Source: UBA6522 sp036231525
GTDB taxonomy: Bacteria; Pseudomonadota; Gammaproteobacteria; Steroidobacterales; Rariloculaceae
Length of the DNA stretch: 6,087 bases
Direction: 5' to 3'
Assembly (NCBI GenBank): GCA_036231525.1
Contig: JAZAGZ010000060.1
Location: 1 to 6,087, forward strand
Below are positions 1 through 5,839 of the stretch, piece after piece. Below the pieces are notes generated by a model, which was not told the origin of the DNA, made no database searches, and worked only from the letters and a program-made list of their open reading frames with translations. Each line of letters begins with the position of its first letter. Position 1 is the first letter of the stretch. A program made the position numbers and the translations under genes.

Positions 1-1173
1 TAGCCCCGGTCGACGACCCTCACGGGCTACCAGAAGATCCCGTGCGTCAATCTCAGCTTGTTCACGTGCGTCTATCGGCGGACTTTCAACGAGTAGGCAA
101 TAAATTAACAGAGCTTCAACAAACCGGAGTTGGTTCTGATTTATCCCAACTGGGTCCATCATGTTCAGATCGAGTGTCCGAACCTCAACATATTCAACCC
201 CAAACTCTTTCAAGGCTAAGGTAGGACGGTCTAGATTGTCCGCACGTGACTTTGGGCGAATAGGGCTGTAGTACTCGTTTTCAATTTGCAGGGTGTTACT
301 GTTTAGCTGTCGATATTCACCATCCACCAGAACACCAATCGCCCCATATTGTGAGTTCGGAGTAGTAACCGCCGCTGCAAGACCAGAAACATATCCTTCT
401 AGAGAGTTTGCTGAAATATGGAGAGCCGCTTGAGATTTATTCCGGTACCCGATGTCGCTCATCCGTAGTGAGGTACCGTATGGTGCGTACCATGTTTGGG
501 AGTCGAACTCCTCCAGCACCGAGTGTCGCTCCATTGAAAAAGACTTACAGAATGCCGGGGAGGCTCCGAAAAGATAAATCAAAAGCCAAGCATGTCGCCG
601 ATAACCCCTAACGAGGGCCATATATTGCTCGGATATGAACTCACTTAGATTCTGACGACTCTGCAGTTGTTCCCGATAGGGCTCCCAAAACGCCACCGGA
701 AGAGAATAGTTGAAGTGTAACCCTGATATAGCCTGCATAGCTCTACCGTACCTAAATCCCAATCCATTCCTATAGACAGATTTCATCCGTCCCAGATTAG
801 ATGTGCCATAGTCGGCGATAGGGATTTCACAGTCCTGGGGCATTAGGCACGGCATACTTTGGGCCCAGAGCAACTCATCCTCGAGGTTATCCACCACAAA
901 GCTGTGAAGATCACAGAGAAACTGTAGCGTCTCCCAGTTACTAGGGTAGGCCGGCGTCACAAACTCCATCATGGCCTCAGAATAATCAGTAGTAAGGTGG
1001 GGATGGGTTAGCGCAGAGCCGAGAGATTCCGGGTGTGGACGATGAGAAAGGATACCTTTGCGGTCTACACGAAGACTCTCTTTTTCAAGACCGCGCAACC
1101 CACCCCGTAATAACGTGGCGTTATCTCCATCGCGTAGCCAACCGATCCGCGAGCTCAGCAAACGATACCTCAT
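1..1173 (-). CDS. gshA: Glutamate-cysteine ligase (gamma-glutamylcysteine synthetase), C-terminus off the window
   Basis: This enzyme joins L-glutamate and L-cysteine using ATP, the first and usually rate-limiting step of cytoplasmic glutathione synthesis. Translating the minus strand from the ATG at 1173-1171 gives 391 uninterrupted codons that run off the left edge. E. coli GshA has about 518 residues, so roughly the last 130 are missing. Motifs in order: GLEKESLRV (28-36, with metal/ATP-site glutamates E30 and E32), TTDYSEAMMEF (61-71), YGTSNLGR (122-129), AISGLHFNYSLP (148-159), YLFGASPA (200-207), YGTSLRMSDIGY (232-243), LQIENEYYSPIRP (295-307), VEYVEVRTLDLN (326-337) and a final REGRRPGL. 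All match the proteobacterial GshA family from memory. The ATG gives an N-terminus within two residues of the E. coli length. The frame stays open upstream to a stop near 1303, but only TTG codons lie there and a TATAAT box lies between, so the ATG is preferred. No clear Shine-Dalgarno sequence precedes it. It is transcribed away from its neighbours. Confidence 0.96.
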   Translation of the reverse strand, partial: MRYRLLSSRIGWLRDGDNATLLRGGLRGLEKESLRVDRKGILSHRPHPESLGSALTHPHLTTDYSEAMMEFVTPAYPSNWETLQFLCDLHSFVVDNLEDELLWAQSMPCLMPQDCEIPIADYGTSNLGRMKSVYRNGLGFRYGRAMQAISGLHFNYSLPVAFWEPYREQLQSRQNLSEFISEQYMALVRGYRRHAWLLIYLFGASPAFCKSFSMERHSVLEEFDSQTWYAPYGTSLRMSDIGYRNKSQAALHISANSLEGYVSGLAAAVTTPNSQYGAIGVLVDGEYRQLNSNTLQIENEYYSPIRPKSRADNLDRPTLALKEFGVEYVEVRTLDLNMMDPVGINQNQLRFVEALLIYCLLVESPPIDAREQAEIDARDLLVAREGRRPGL

Positions 1174-1230
1174 AAAGATTGATTCAGTAACGCAAGAATC
1201 CAGCGCATACCCAGAAATGCTAAGTTGCTC

Positions 1231-1259
1231 ATTATAATGGGTTAGCGTAACCCGGTAAG
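1231..1259 (-). promoter_or_regulatory. Candidate gshA promoter
   Basis: Read on the minus strand, a perfect TATAAT (plus positions 1231-1236) lies 57 bases upstream of the gshA ATG. With a 17-base spacer the -35 hexamer would be CTTACC (1254-1259), matching only three of six consensus positions. The spacer is almost filled by an inverted repeat, annotated separately. Transcription would begin near 1224, giving a leader of about 50 bases. This is a sequence-pattern prediction only. A strong -10 with a weak -35 fits a promoter that is activated or regulated rather than constitutive. Confidence 0.5.
1239..1253. repeat. Perfect inverted repeat, operator candidate in the gshA promoter
   Basis: GGGTTAGCGTAACCC is a perfect inverted repeat with 6-base arms (GGGTTA and TAACCC) around GCG. 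It occupies 15 of the 17 bases between the proposed -35 and -10 of gshA, the place where a repressor would block RNA polymerase. It is too short and lacks a T-run, so it is not a terminator. No specific regulator is recognised. The symmetry is seen directly; the operator role is inferred. Confidence 0.4.
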
Positions 1260-1399
1260 ACAAATGCAAAGATATCCCACCAGATAACGCAAAGAATAAT
1301 CAATACTCTACTCTTTCAAGTCATTAGATTTAATTGTGAGCTTTGTCGTGATTCAACGATTTTCTCATCCCCGTAATGCATCCAGCACCCGCTGAGTAC

Positions 1400-1429
1400 T
1401 TGGTATCGTTTAGATCCCTAGGGTATAGT
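1400..1429 (+). promoter_or_regulatory. Candidate promoter for the small exported protein
   Basis: TTGGTA (1400-1405, four of six matches to the -35 consensus) and TATAGT (1424-1429, five of six to the -10) are separated by 18 bases. Transcription would start near 1436, about 30 bases before the ATG at 1465. The 8-base palindrome CCCTAGGG (1416-1423) directly abuts the -10 and may be chance. Together with the gshA promoter this makes the interval a divergent promoter region with roughly 160 bases between the two -10 boxes outside either promoter core. Confidence 0.5.
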
Positions 1430-1464
1430 TCTCTCGCTAGTTACGTTAGTTTTGAGGTACGGCC

Positions 1465-1809
1465 ATGAATCTGCTGAGATTTCTGATTCTACTGGTTTCC
1501 AGTGGCGCAACGGCTGCCACGATCGCGTGCGAGTATCCTCCGCTAGTCAATATTCCTGCTGGTGCAGATGCAACCATGGAAGAACTCCTCACTGCACAGA
1601 CGGGAATAAGAACTTACATGGAGGCGATGGAAGCCTATCTAACATGTCTGGATGACGAGTCCTCGGCTGCTGGCGCTGATGCCCCGGAGGAATACAAATC
1701 CATCATGTCTAACCGATATAACACCGCTATTGCGGAGATGGAAGCTGTGGCAGAAGACTTCAATGTAGAAGTCCAAGCGTATAGAGACGCCAACTCGGAC
1801 AACGGTTAA
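1465..1809 (+). CDS. Small acidic exported protein of unknown function
   Basis: The function is not recognised. The 114-residue product begins with a signal peptide: MNLLR, a hydrophobic core FLILLVSSG (6-14), then ATA (15-17) as a likely signal peptidase I site, so it should reach the periplasm or be secreted. The mature part is short, with about 19 Asp/Glu against four Lys/Arg. It has two cysteines (C22, C61) that could form a disulfide after export. Residues 36-62 and 75-110 look helical and rich in Ala, Glu and Met, suggesting a helical hairpin. TIAC at 19-22 resembles a lipobox but has Thr at -3, so a lipoprotein is less likely. The start is supported by GAGGT at 1454-1458, six bases before the ATG, and by a candidate promoter. 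My impression is that similar short CEYPP...IPAG proteins occur as uncharacterised proteins in marine gammaproteobacteria, but I cannot confirm it here. It is divergent from gshA and 358 bases from mdh, so it probably forms its own unit. Confidence 0.82.
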   Translation: MNLLRFLILLVSSGATAATIACEYPPLVNIPAGADATMEELLTAQTGIRTYMEAMEAYLTCLDDESSAAGADAPEEYKSIMSNRYNTAIAEMEAVAEDFNVEVQAYRDANSDNG

Positions 1810-1922
1810 GCCAGCACAGCGCCCAGTCCCGGTCGTCCAGGTCAATGAACTCCCGATTCAAGATGATTCTTGGCGGCTAATATTCCTTGGGATTTGAATT
1901 AAGTCTCAAATTCTACGAGCCG

Positions 1923-1935
1923 TGCTGTAACAGCA
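1923..1935. repeat. 13-base palindrome upstream of mdh
   Basis: TGCTGTAACAGCA has perfect 6-base arms around a central A. It lies about 165 bases upstream of the candidate mdh -10, so if it is a protein-binding site it would suit an upstream activator or a second site. It does not match the LexA (CTGT-N8-ACAG), CRP or FNR consensus. The symmetry is seen; the function is unknown. Confidence 0.3.
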
Positions 1936-2098
1936 TACTGGTTCTACGCTCACTAAATGCGCCTAACTCGCCGATCACTCTCAAGACAAATATCGGTCAG
2001 ATTGCAGACAGAAATATGGGAAAGCAACACGAAATATTTAATCACTATCGACCCGCGCGGACTACGTGCGCACCCCAGCCGAGATCATTTTTGTTGCA

Positions 2099-2107
2099 TG
2101 CTAGAAT
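2099..2107 (+). promoter_or_regulatory. Candidate extended -10 promoter for mdh
   Basis: TGCTAGAAT contains TAGAAT (five of six matches to TATAAT) preceded by TGN, the extended -10 pattern, which can work without a good -35. No recognisable -35 lies 16-18 bases upstream. Transcription would start near 2114, about 54 bases before the mdh ATG. The assignment is tentative. Confidence 0.35.
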
Positions 2108-2146
2108 CTGCGCCCCCCTCAATACAGACGCGGGATTTAAATACCT

Positions 2147-2154
2147 AGGCGGAG
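2147..2154 (+). promoter_or_regulatory. Ribosome binding site of mdh, unusually far from the start
   Basis: AGGCGGAG is the only purine-rich Shine-Dalgarno-like sequence near the mdh start. Its GGAG ends 13 bases before the ATG, longer than the usual 5-9. Protein similarity still supports the ATG at 2168, because the nucleotide-binding strand begins nine residues later as expected for this family. Translation initiation may therefore be modest or depend on leader folding. Confidence 0.4.
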
Positions 2155-2167
2155 CTCATAGAACATC

Positions 2168-3160
2168 ATGACAAAAGAGAGAAAAACACCCGCCCGAATT
2201 GCTATTACGGGTGCGGCAGGACAAATCGGTTACCAGTTAGCTTTTCGAATTGGATCTGGTCAGCTATTTGGACCAGACCAACCGATCATTCTCCAATTAC
2301 TAGAGATACCACCAGCGATGGATGCTCTCAAAGGAGTCGCAATGGAACTGGATGATTGCGCCTTTAGCACTCTTGACGATGTTATCGTCACTGATGACCC
2401 ACTGGTAGGCTTTAAAGATACTGATCATGCATTGTTAGTAGGTGCGAGACCAAGAAGCGCTGATATGGAACGAAAAGATTTGCTCGTAGCTAATGCCAAG
2501 ATTTTCTCTGCTCAAGGAGAAGCGTTAAACAAGGTGGCACACCAAGATGTAAAAGTATTGGTCGTTGGAAATCCGGCAAATACTAATGCTTTGATTGCGC
2601 GAGAAAATGCGCCAAATATAGACCCAAAAAATTTCACCGCCATGACACGACTAGATCACAACCGCGCCAAAGCTCAGTTAGCAGAGCAAAGTGGTGTGCA
2701 TGTGTCAGAAATTCAGGGAATGATCATATGGGGTAACCACTCGGCAACTCAGTACCCAGATATCTCACACACGACAGTGGCGGGTGCTCCTGCTTTTTCC
2801 GCAATATCCATTGACTGGTATCGAGAAATTTTTATCCCCACAGTTCAACAGCGCGGCACGGCGATCATTAAAGCACGCGGCGCATCTTCAGCTGCCTCTG
2901 CAGCCTCCGCCGCAATTGATCACGTTCGAGACTGGGCTCTGGGTACCATTGAGGATGACTGGGTTAGCATGGCAGTAGCTTCCGATGGAAGTTATGGGAT
3001 AGCGCAAGGCATAGTCTATTCCTATCCCGTTAGATGTACAGGGAATGGGCAATACGAGATTGTTCAAGGACTAGACGTAGATAGCTTTAGCCGGAAGCGA
3101 ATGGATGTAACAGATGCTGAGCTGCGAGAAGAACGCGAGAATATCGCTGATCTTTTATAG
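2168..3160 (+). CDS. mdh: Malate dehydrogenase (NAD-dependent)
   Basis: It interconverts malate and oxaloacetate with NAD+/NADH, the last step of the TCA cycle, in the cytoplasm. The 330-residue length fits the cytosolic-type bacterial MDH family (usually 326-330). The Rossmann motif GAAGQIGY is at 15-22, and LLEIP (44-48) carries E46, expected to hold the NAD ribose and favour NAD over NADP. The mobile substrate loop GARPRSADMERKD (92-104) supplies R96 and R102, and VVGNPANTNA (132-141) follows. The catalytic set is D163 and R166 in RLDHNRA and H191 in WGNHSATQYPD. The C-terminal half has SSAASAASAAIDHVRDW and ASDGSYGIAQG. All key residues are present and the frame is intact. Arg in the substrate loop argues for malate rather than lactate as substrate. 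The family often reads GPGMERKD where this protein has SADMERKD, a mild loop difference. fadE follows after 40 bases on the same strand, so cotranscription is possible. Confidence 0.97.
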   Translation: MTKERKTPARIAITGAAGQIGYQLAFRIGSGQLFGPDQPIILQLLEIPPAMDALKGVAMELDDCAFSTLDDVIVTDDPLVGFKDTDHALLVGARPRSADMERKDLLVANAKIFSAQGEALNKVAHQDVKVLVVGNPANTNALIARENAPNIDPKNFTAMTRLDHNRAKAQLAEQSGVHVSEIQGMIIWGNHSATQYPDISHTTVAGAPAFSAISIDWYREIFIPTVQQRGTAIIKARGASSAASAASAAIDHVRDWALGTIEDDWVSMAVASDGSYGIAQGIVYSYPVRCTGNGQYEIVQGLDVDSFSRKRMDVTDAELREERENIADLL

Positions 3161-3186
3161 ATCGCGCTTGTCTCAAACCTGTGATT

Positions 3187-3192
3187 GAGGTG
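3187..3192 (+). promoter_or_regulatory. Ribosome binding site of fadE
   Basis: GAGGTG lies eight bases upstream of the ATG at 3201 and within the 40-base gap after mdh. It supports this ATG. No terminator-like hairpin is seen in the gap, so fadE may be read from the mdh transcript. Confidence 0.6.
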
Positions 3193-3200
3193 CGCACACC

Positions 3201-5681
3201 ATGGAAACATTGTTCTGGCTATTCATAATTCTCAGTATATCTTTCACATTAGCCTATAAACGAGTTGAACTAAAAACCTCCACCGCAGCCCTCGGTGCCA
3301 TCTTAGTTACTCACACTATTTTGTCTGACGGGATCACTCTTTGGACTGTCATTCTGTGGGCTATTTTCATCGCTCTAGCCGTACTGAATGTCGAGTCACT
3401 GCGTCGTGAACACGTTACCGTTCGTGTCCTTGAGGGTTTTCGCAATATGCTGCCCTCTCTTTCTGAAACAGAACGAGATGCGCTCGAAGCCGGCAGCGTA
3501 TGGTGGGAGGGCGAACTGTTCTCCGGTATGCCCAATTGGCGGAAACTCACAGAATTGCCCGCACCACAACTCACGGAAGAAGAGCAGGCTTTCTTGGATG
3601 GCCCCGCCGAAAAACTCTGCTATCTCTTGGATGATTGGGAGATCACACATGAGCTCCTGAAAATTCCGGACAATGTCTGGGCCTTCATTAAGGAAAATAA
3701 CTTTCTCTCCATGATTATCCCCAAGGAGTACGGCGGACTCGGTTTTTCGCCTCTCGCAAACTCGATGGTACTCACAAAAATAGCCTCAAGAAATGCAACT
3801 GTAGCCGCGACGATAGGTGTGCCGAACTCTCTAGGACCTGCAGAACTCTTGCTCCACTACGGTACAGAAAAACAGAAAAAACGTTGGTTACCAAGACTTG
3901 CCAGGGCAGATGAGATTCCGTGCTTCGCATTAACCTCACCGCGTGCAGGGTCTGATGCCACCGCAATAACAGACAAAGGAGTAGTTTGCCGAGGAAAATT
4001 TGATGACAAGGAGATCATTGGTATACGCCTTAATTGGGACAAACGTTACATTACACTAGCCCCCATCGCTACAGTACTCGGGCTTGCATTCAAGCTCTAC
4101 GATCCTGACCACCTGATAGGCAACAAAACCGAGTATGGAATCACCGCGGCCTTAATTCCTACTAGTCTAAGGGGAGTTGAAATCGGACGCCGCCACTTCC
4201 CCATTAACATTCCTTTTCAGAATGGTCCGACACAAGGCAAAAATGTCTTTGTACCACTAGACTACATCATCGGCGGACCAAAGATGGCTGGTGAAGGTTG
4301 GCGGATGCTGGTGGAGCTTTTGTCTGTCGGTCGCGGGATTGTTTTACCCAGTAACGCACTAGGTGCCGCCATGGCCGGAGTGTATGCTACCGGCGCCTAT
4401 GCGCGGATTCGCCGACAGTTCAACCTCCCCATCGGCAAGTTTCATGGTGTAGGTGAAGTTCTCGCACGCATGGCTGGATACACCTACATCATGACAGCAG
4501 CTTCTCGCGTCACCTGCACGGCGCTCAACGCTGGCGAAAAACCTGCTGTCCCAACCGCCATCCTCAAGTACCACAATACGGAAATGGGTCGTTGGGTTGC
4601 GAACGATGCTATGGATATACATGGCGGAAAAGGCATTATGCTGGGACCCAAAAACTATCTTGCTAGAAACTATGAGTCTGTCCCTATCGCAATCACGGTT
4701 GAGGGCGCAAATATCCTCACGCGCAGTCTCATCATATTTGGTCAGGGTGCAACTCGCTGTCACCCGTTTGTGCTCGAGGAGATAGCAGCGGTTGCCGACA
4801 AAGATCGGCAAAGCGGGCTCATAAAGTTCGACAAACTACTTTTCGCCCACATAGGCTACGCCCTCTCCAATGCGGTGAGATCGTTTGTGATGGCCTGTAC
4901 CCACGCCCGATTTACAGGTGTGCCCGAACGCGGCGCAACACGCCGTTACTACCAACATGTCAATCGCTACAGTGCGTCCTTCGCACTCGCCTCAGATATA
5001 GCTATGCTCACCATGGGTGGTGACCTAAAGAGAAAAGAGCTTCTTTCTGCACGCTTGGGCGATATATTGAGCTATCTCTACCTAACTTCCATGGTATTGA
5101 AACATTACCAAGATCAAGGAAGTCCTCAGGACGACTTACCCCTAGTAGAGTGGAGCTGCCGAACCCTACTCTATCGAGCGCAGGAACAATTCCACGGACT
5201 GCTGAGAAATTTTCCAAACCGATGGTTCGCACGCTTGCTAAGATTGTTTATTTTTCCGCGGGGACGAACCTACTTCTCACCCTCAGATGAACTCTGCCAG
5301 GAAGTAGCCGAACTTATTATAAATCCTACCGACACACGGACACGCTTGAGTTACGGCATTTACAAAACAGCTGAACCAGATAACCCCATTGGGCTTCTAC
5401 AAGAGGCCATAGAACTAGCTGAAAAAGTTGAACCACTGGAACGAAAAGTGGCCGAAGCGTACAAAGTTGGTCAGATCGATAGTAGTGACGCATCAGACCA
5501 GATAGATGAAGCCGAACGCCGAGGGACTATTACTGCTGAAGAAGCTATTCAGATTCGAGAATTCGATCAAAAAATAATGAATCTGATTGCAGTCGATGAT
5601 TTTTCCTCAGAGGATCTTGCTCGAAAAACAGTGCGGCCTTCTGGTAAAAAAAACACTAAAAAAGCAACCAGGAAACGGTAA
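3201..5681 (+). CDS. fadE: Acyl-CoA dehydrogenase, FadE type, membrane-anchored
   Basis: It oxidises acyl-CoA to trans-2-enoyl-CoA with FAD, the first step of beta-oxidation, passing electrons towards the quinone pool through electron-transfer flavoprotein. The 826 residues compare with 814 in E. coli FadE and align along the whole length from memory. The N-terminus has two or three hydrophobic segments (about 5-19, 28-45 and 47-66), so it should sit on the inner membrane. Next come WWEGELFSG (101-109), then the acyl-CoA dehydrogenase core with FALTSPRAGSDA (242-253, flavin region), GGPKMAGEGWRM (358-369), DAMDIHGGKGIMLG (469-482) and TVEGANILTRS, where E501 is the likely catalytic base by position relative to the family YEGT motif. 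The remainder is the FadE-specific C-terminal domain (DUF1974/ACDH_C), with SARLGDILSYLYL and NPIGLLQEA. R248 replaces the Glu of E. coli SPEAGSDA. The tail GKKNTKKATRKR is strongly basic and probably variable. The start is fixed by GAGGTG and by alignment. In E. coli fadE is repressed by FadR; no FadR site was recognised here. Confidence 0.96.
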   Translation: METLFWLFIILSISFTLAYKRVELKTSTAALGAILVTHTILSDGITLWTVILWAIFIALAVLNVESLRREHVTVRVLEGFRNMLPSLSETERDALEAGSVWWEGELFSGMPNWRKLTELPAPQLTEEEQAFLDGPAEKLCYLLDDWEITHELLKIPDNVWAFIKENNFLSMIIPKEYGGLGFSPLANSMVLTKIASRNATVAATIGVPNSLGPAELLLHYGTEKQKKRWLPRLARADEIPCFALTSPRAGSDATAITDKGVVCRGKFDDKEIIGIRLNWDKRYITLAPIATVLGLAFKLYDPDHLIGNKTEYGITAALIPTSLRGVEIGRRHFPINIPFQNGPTQGKNVFVPLDYIIGGPKMAGEGWRMLVELLSVGRGIVLPSNALGAAMAGVYATGAYARIRRQFNLPIGKFHGVGEVLARMAGYTYIMTAASRVTCTALNAGEKPAVPTAILKYHNTEMGRWVANDAMDIHGGKGIMLGPKNYLARNYESVPIAITVEGANILTRSLIIFGQGATRCHPFVLEEIAAVADKDRQSGLIKFDKLLFAHIGYALSNAVRSFVMACTHARFTGVPERGATRRYYQHVNRYSASFALASDIAMLTMGGDLKRKELLSARLGDILSYLYLTSMVLKHYQDQGSPQDDLPLVEWSCRTLLYRAQEQFHGLLRNFPNRWFARLLRLFIFPRGRTYFSPSDELCQEVAELIINPTDTRTRLSYGIYKTAEPDNPIGLLQEAIELAEKVEPLERKVAEAYKVGQIDSSDASDQIDEAERRGTITAEEAIQIREFDQKIMNLIAVDDFSSEDLARKTVRPSGKKNTKKATRKR

Positions 5682-5825
5682 ACACGATCATGTCGGAAAC
5701 CGAGATCAACATAGGGCCACAGAAACAGCAGTGAGTCATTTTCGCTTAGTTCATACAGACCTACAAAATCAGATGTTTGTGCTACATTTAGCCATAGACC
5801 GAAGAATCCAGAGAATAGATATGTC

Positions 5826-5832
5826 AGAGGAG
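5826..5832 (+). promoter_or_regulatory. Ribosome binding site of the lipoprotein gene
   Basis: AGAGGAG ends seven bases before the ATG at 5840, a near-ideal Shine-Dalgarno sequence. It selects this start over the ATG at 5858, which would drop the basic n-region (RIR) of the signal peptide. No good promoter was found in the 158-base gap after fadE; TGCTACATT at 5780-5788 is a weak extended -10 candidate. Confidence 0.65.
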
Positions 5833-5839
5833 CACCCAG

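Larger units (their letters stand above)
1810..2167. other. Intergenic stretch before mdh, no convincing gene
   Basis: These 358 bases contain no open frame with protein-like composition. Seen directly are a short AT-rich inverted repeat (ATTTGA at 1892-1897, TCAAAT at 1906-1911) without a T-run, the palindrome at 1923-1935, GAAATAT repeated at 2011 and 2031 (20-base period), and a candidate extended -10 at 2099-2107. No clear intrinsic terminator follows the small gene, and no tRNA or recognised riboswitch is visible. The length leaves room for complex regulation of mdh-fadE or a small RNA, but nothing specific supports either. Confidence 0.6.

Noticed and set aside
1519..1530. Possible lipobox TIAC in the small exported protein
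   Set aside because: Thr at -3 departs from the usual Leu/Val/Ile, while ATA at 15-17 is a good signal peptidase I site; kept only as an alternative.
1892..1911. Stem ATTTGA/TCAAAT as a terminator of the small gene
   Set aside because: The stem is short and AT-rich, the loop has eight bases, and no T-run follows.
1887..2171. 94-codon plus-strand open frame starting at a TTG and overlapping the mdh ATG by ATGA, which would suggest translational coupling
   Set aside because: Its product is rich in Cys, His, Arg, Asn and Pro with no recognisable motif, there is no ribosome binding site at the TTG, and the region looks like a leader.
4359..4811. 150-codon minus-strand open frame inside fadE
   Set aside because: It lies fully antisense to the conserved FadE core and is explained by the codon use of the opposite strand; the product shows no family features.
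5690..5734. 14-residue open frame (MSETEINIGPQKQQ) just after fadE
   Set aside because: Too short, no properly spaced ribosome binding site, and no known leader-peptide signature or attenuator hairpins.
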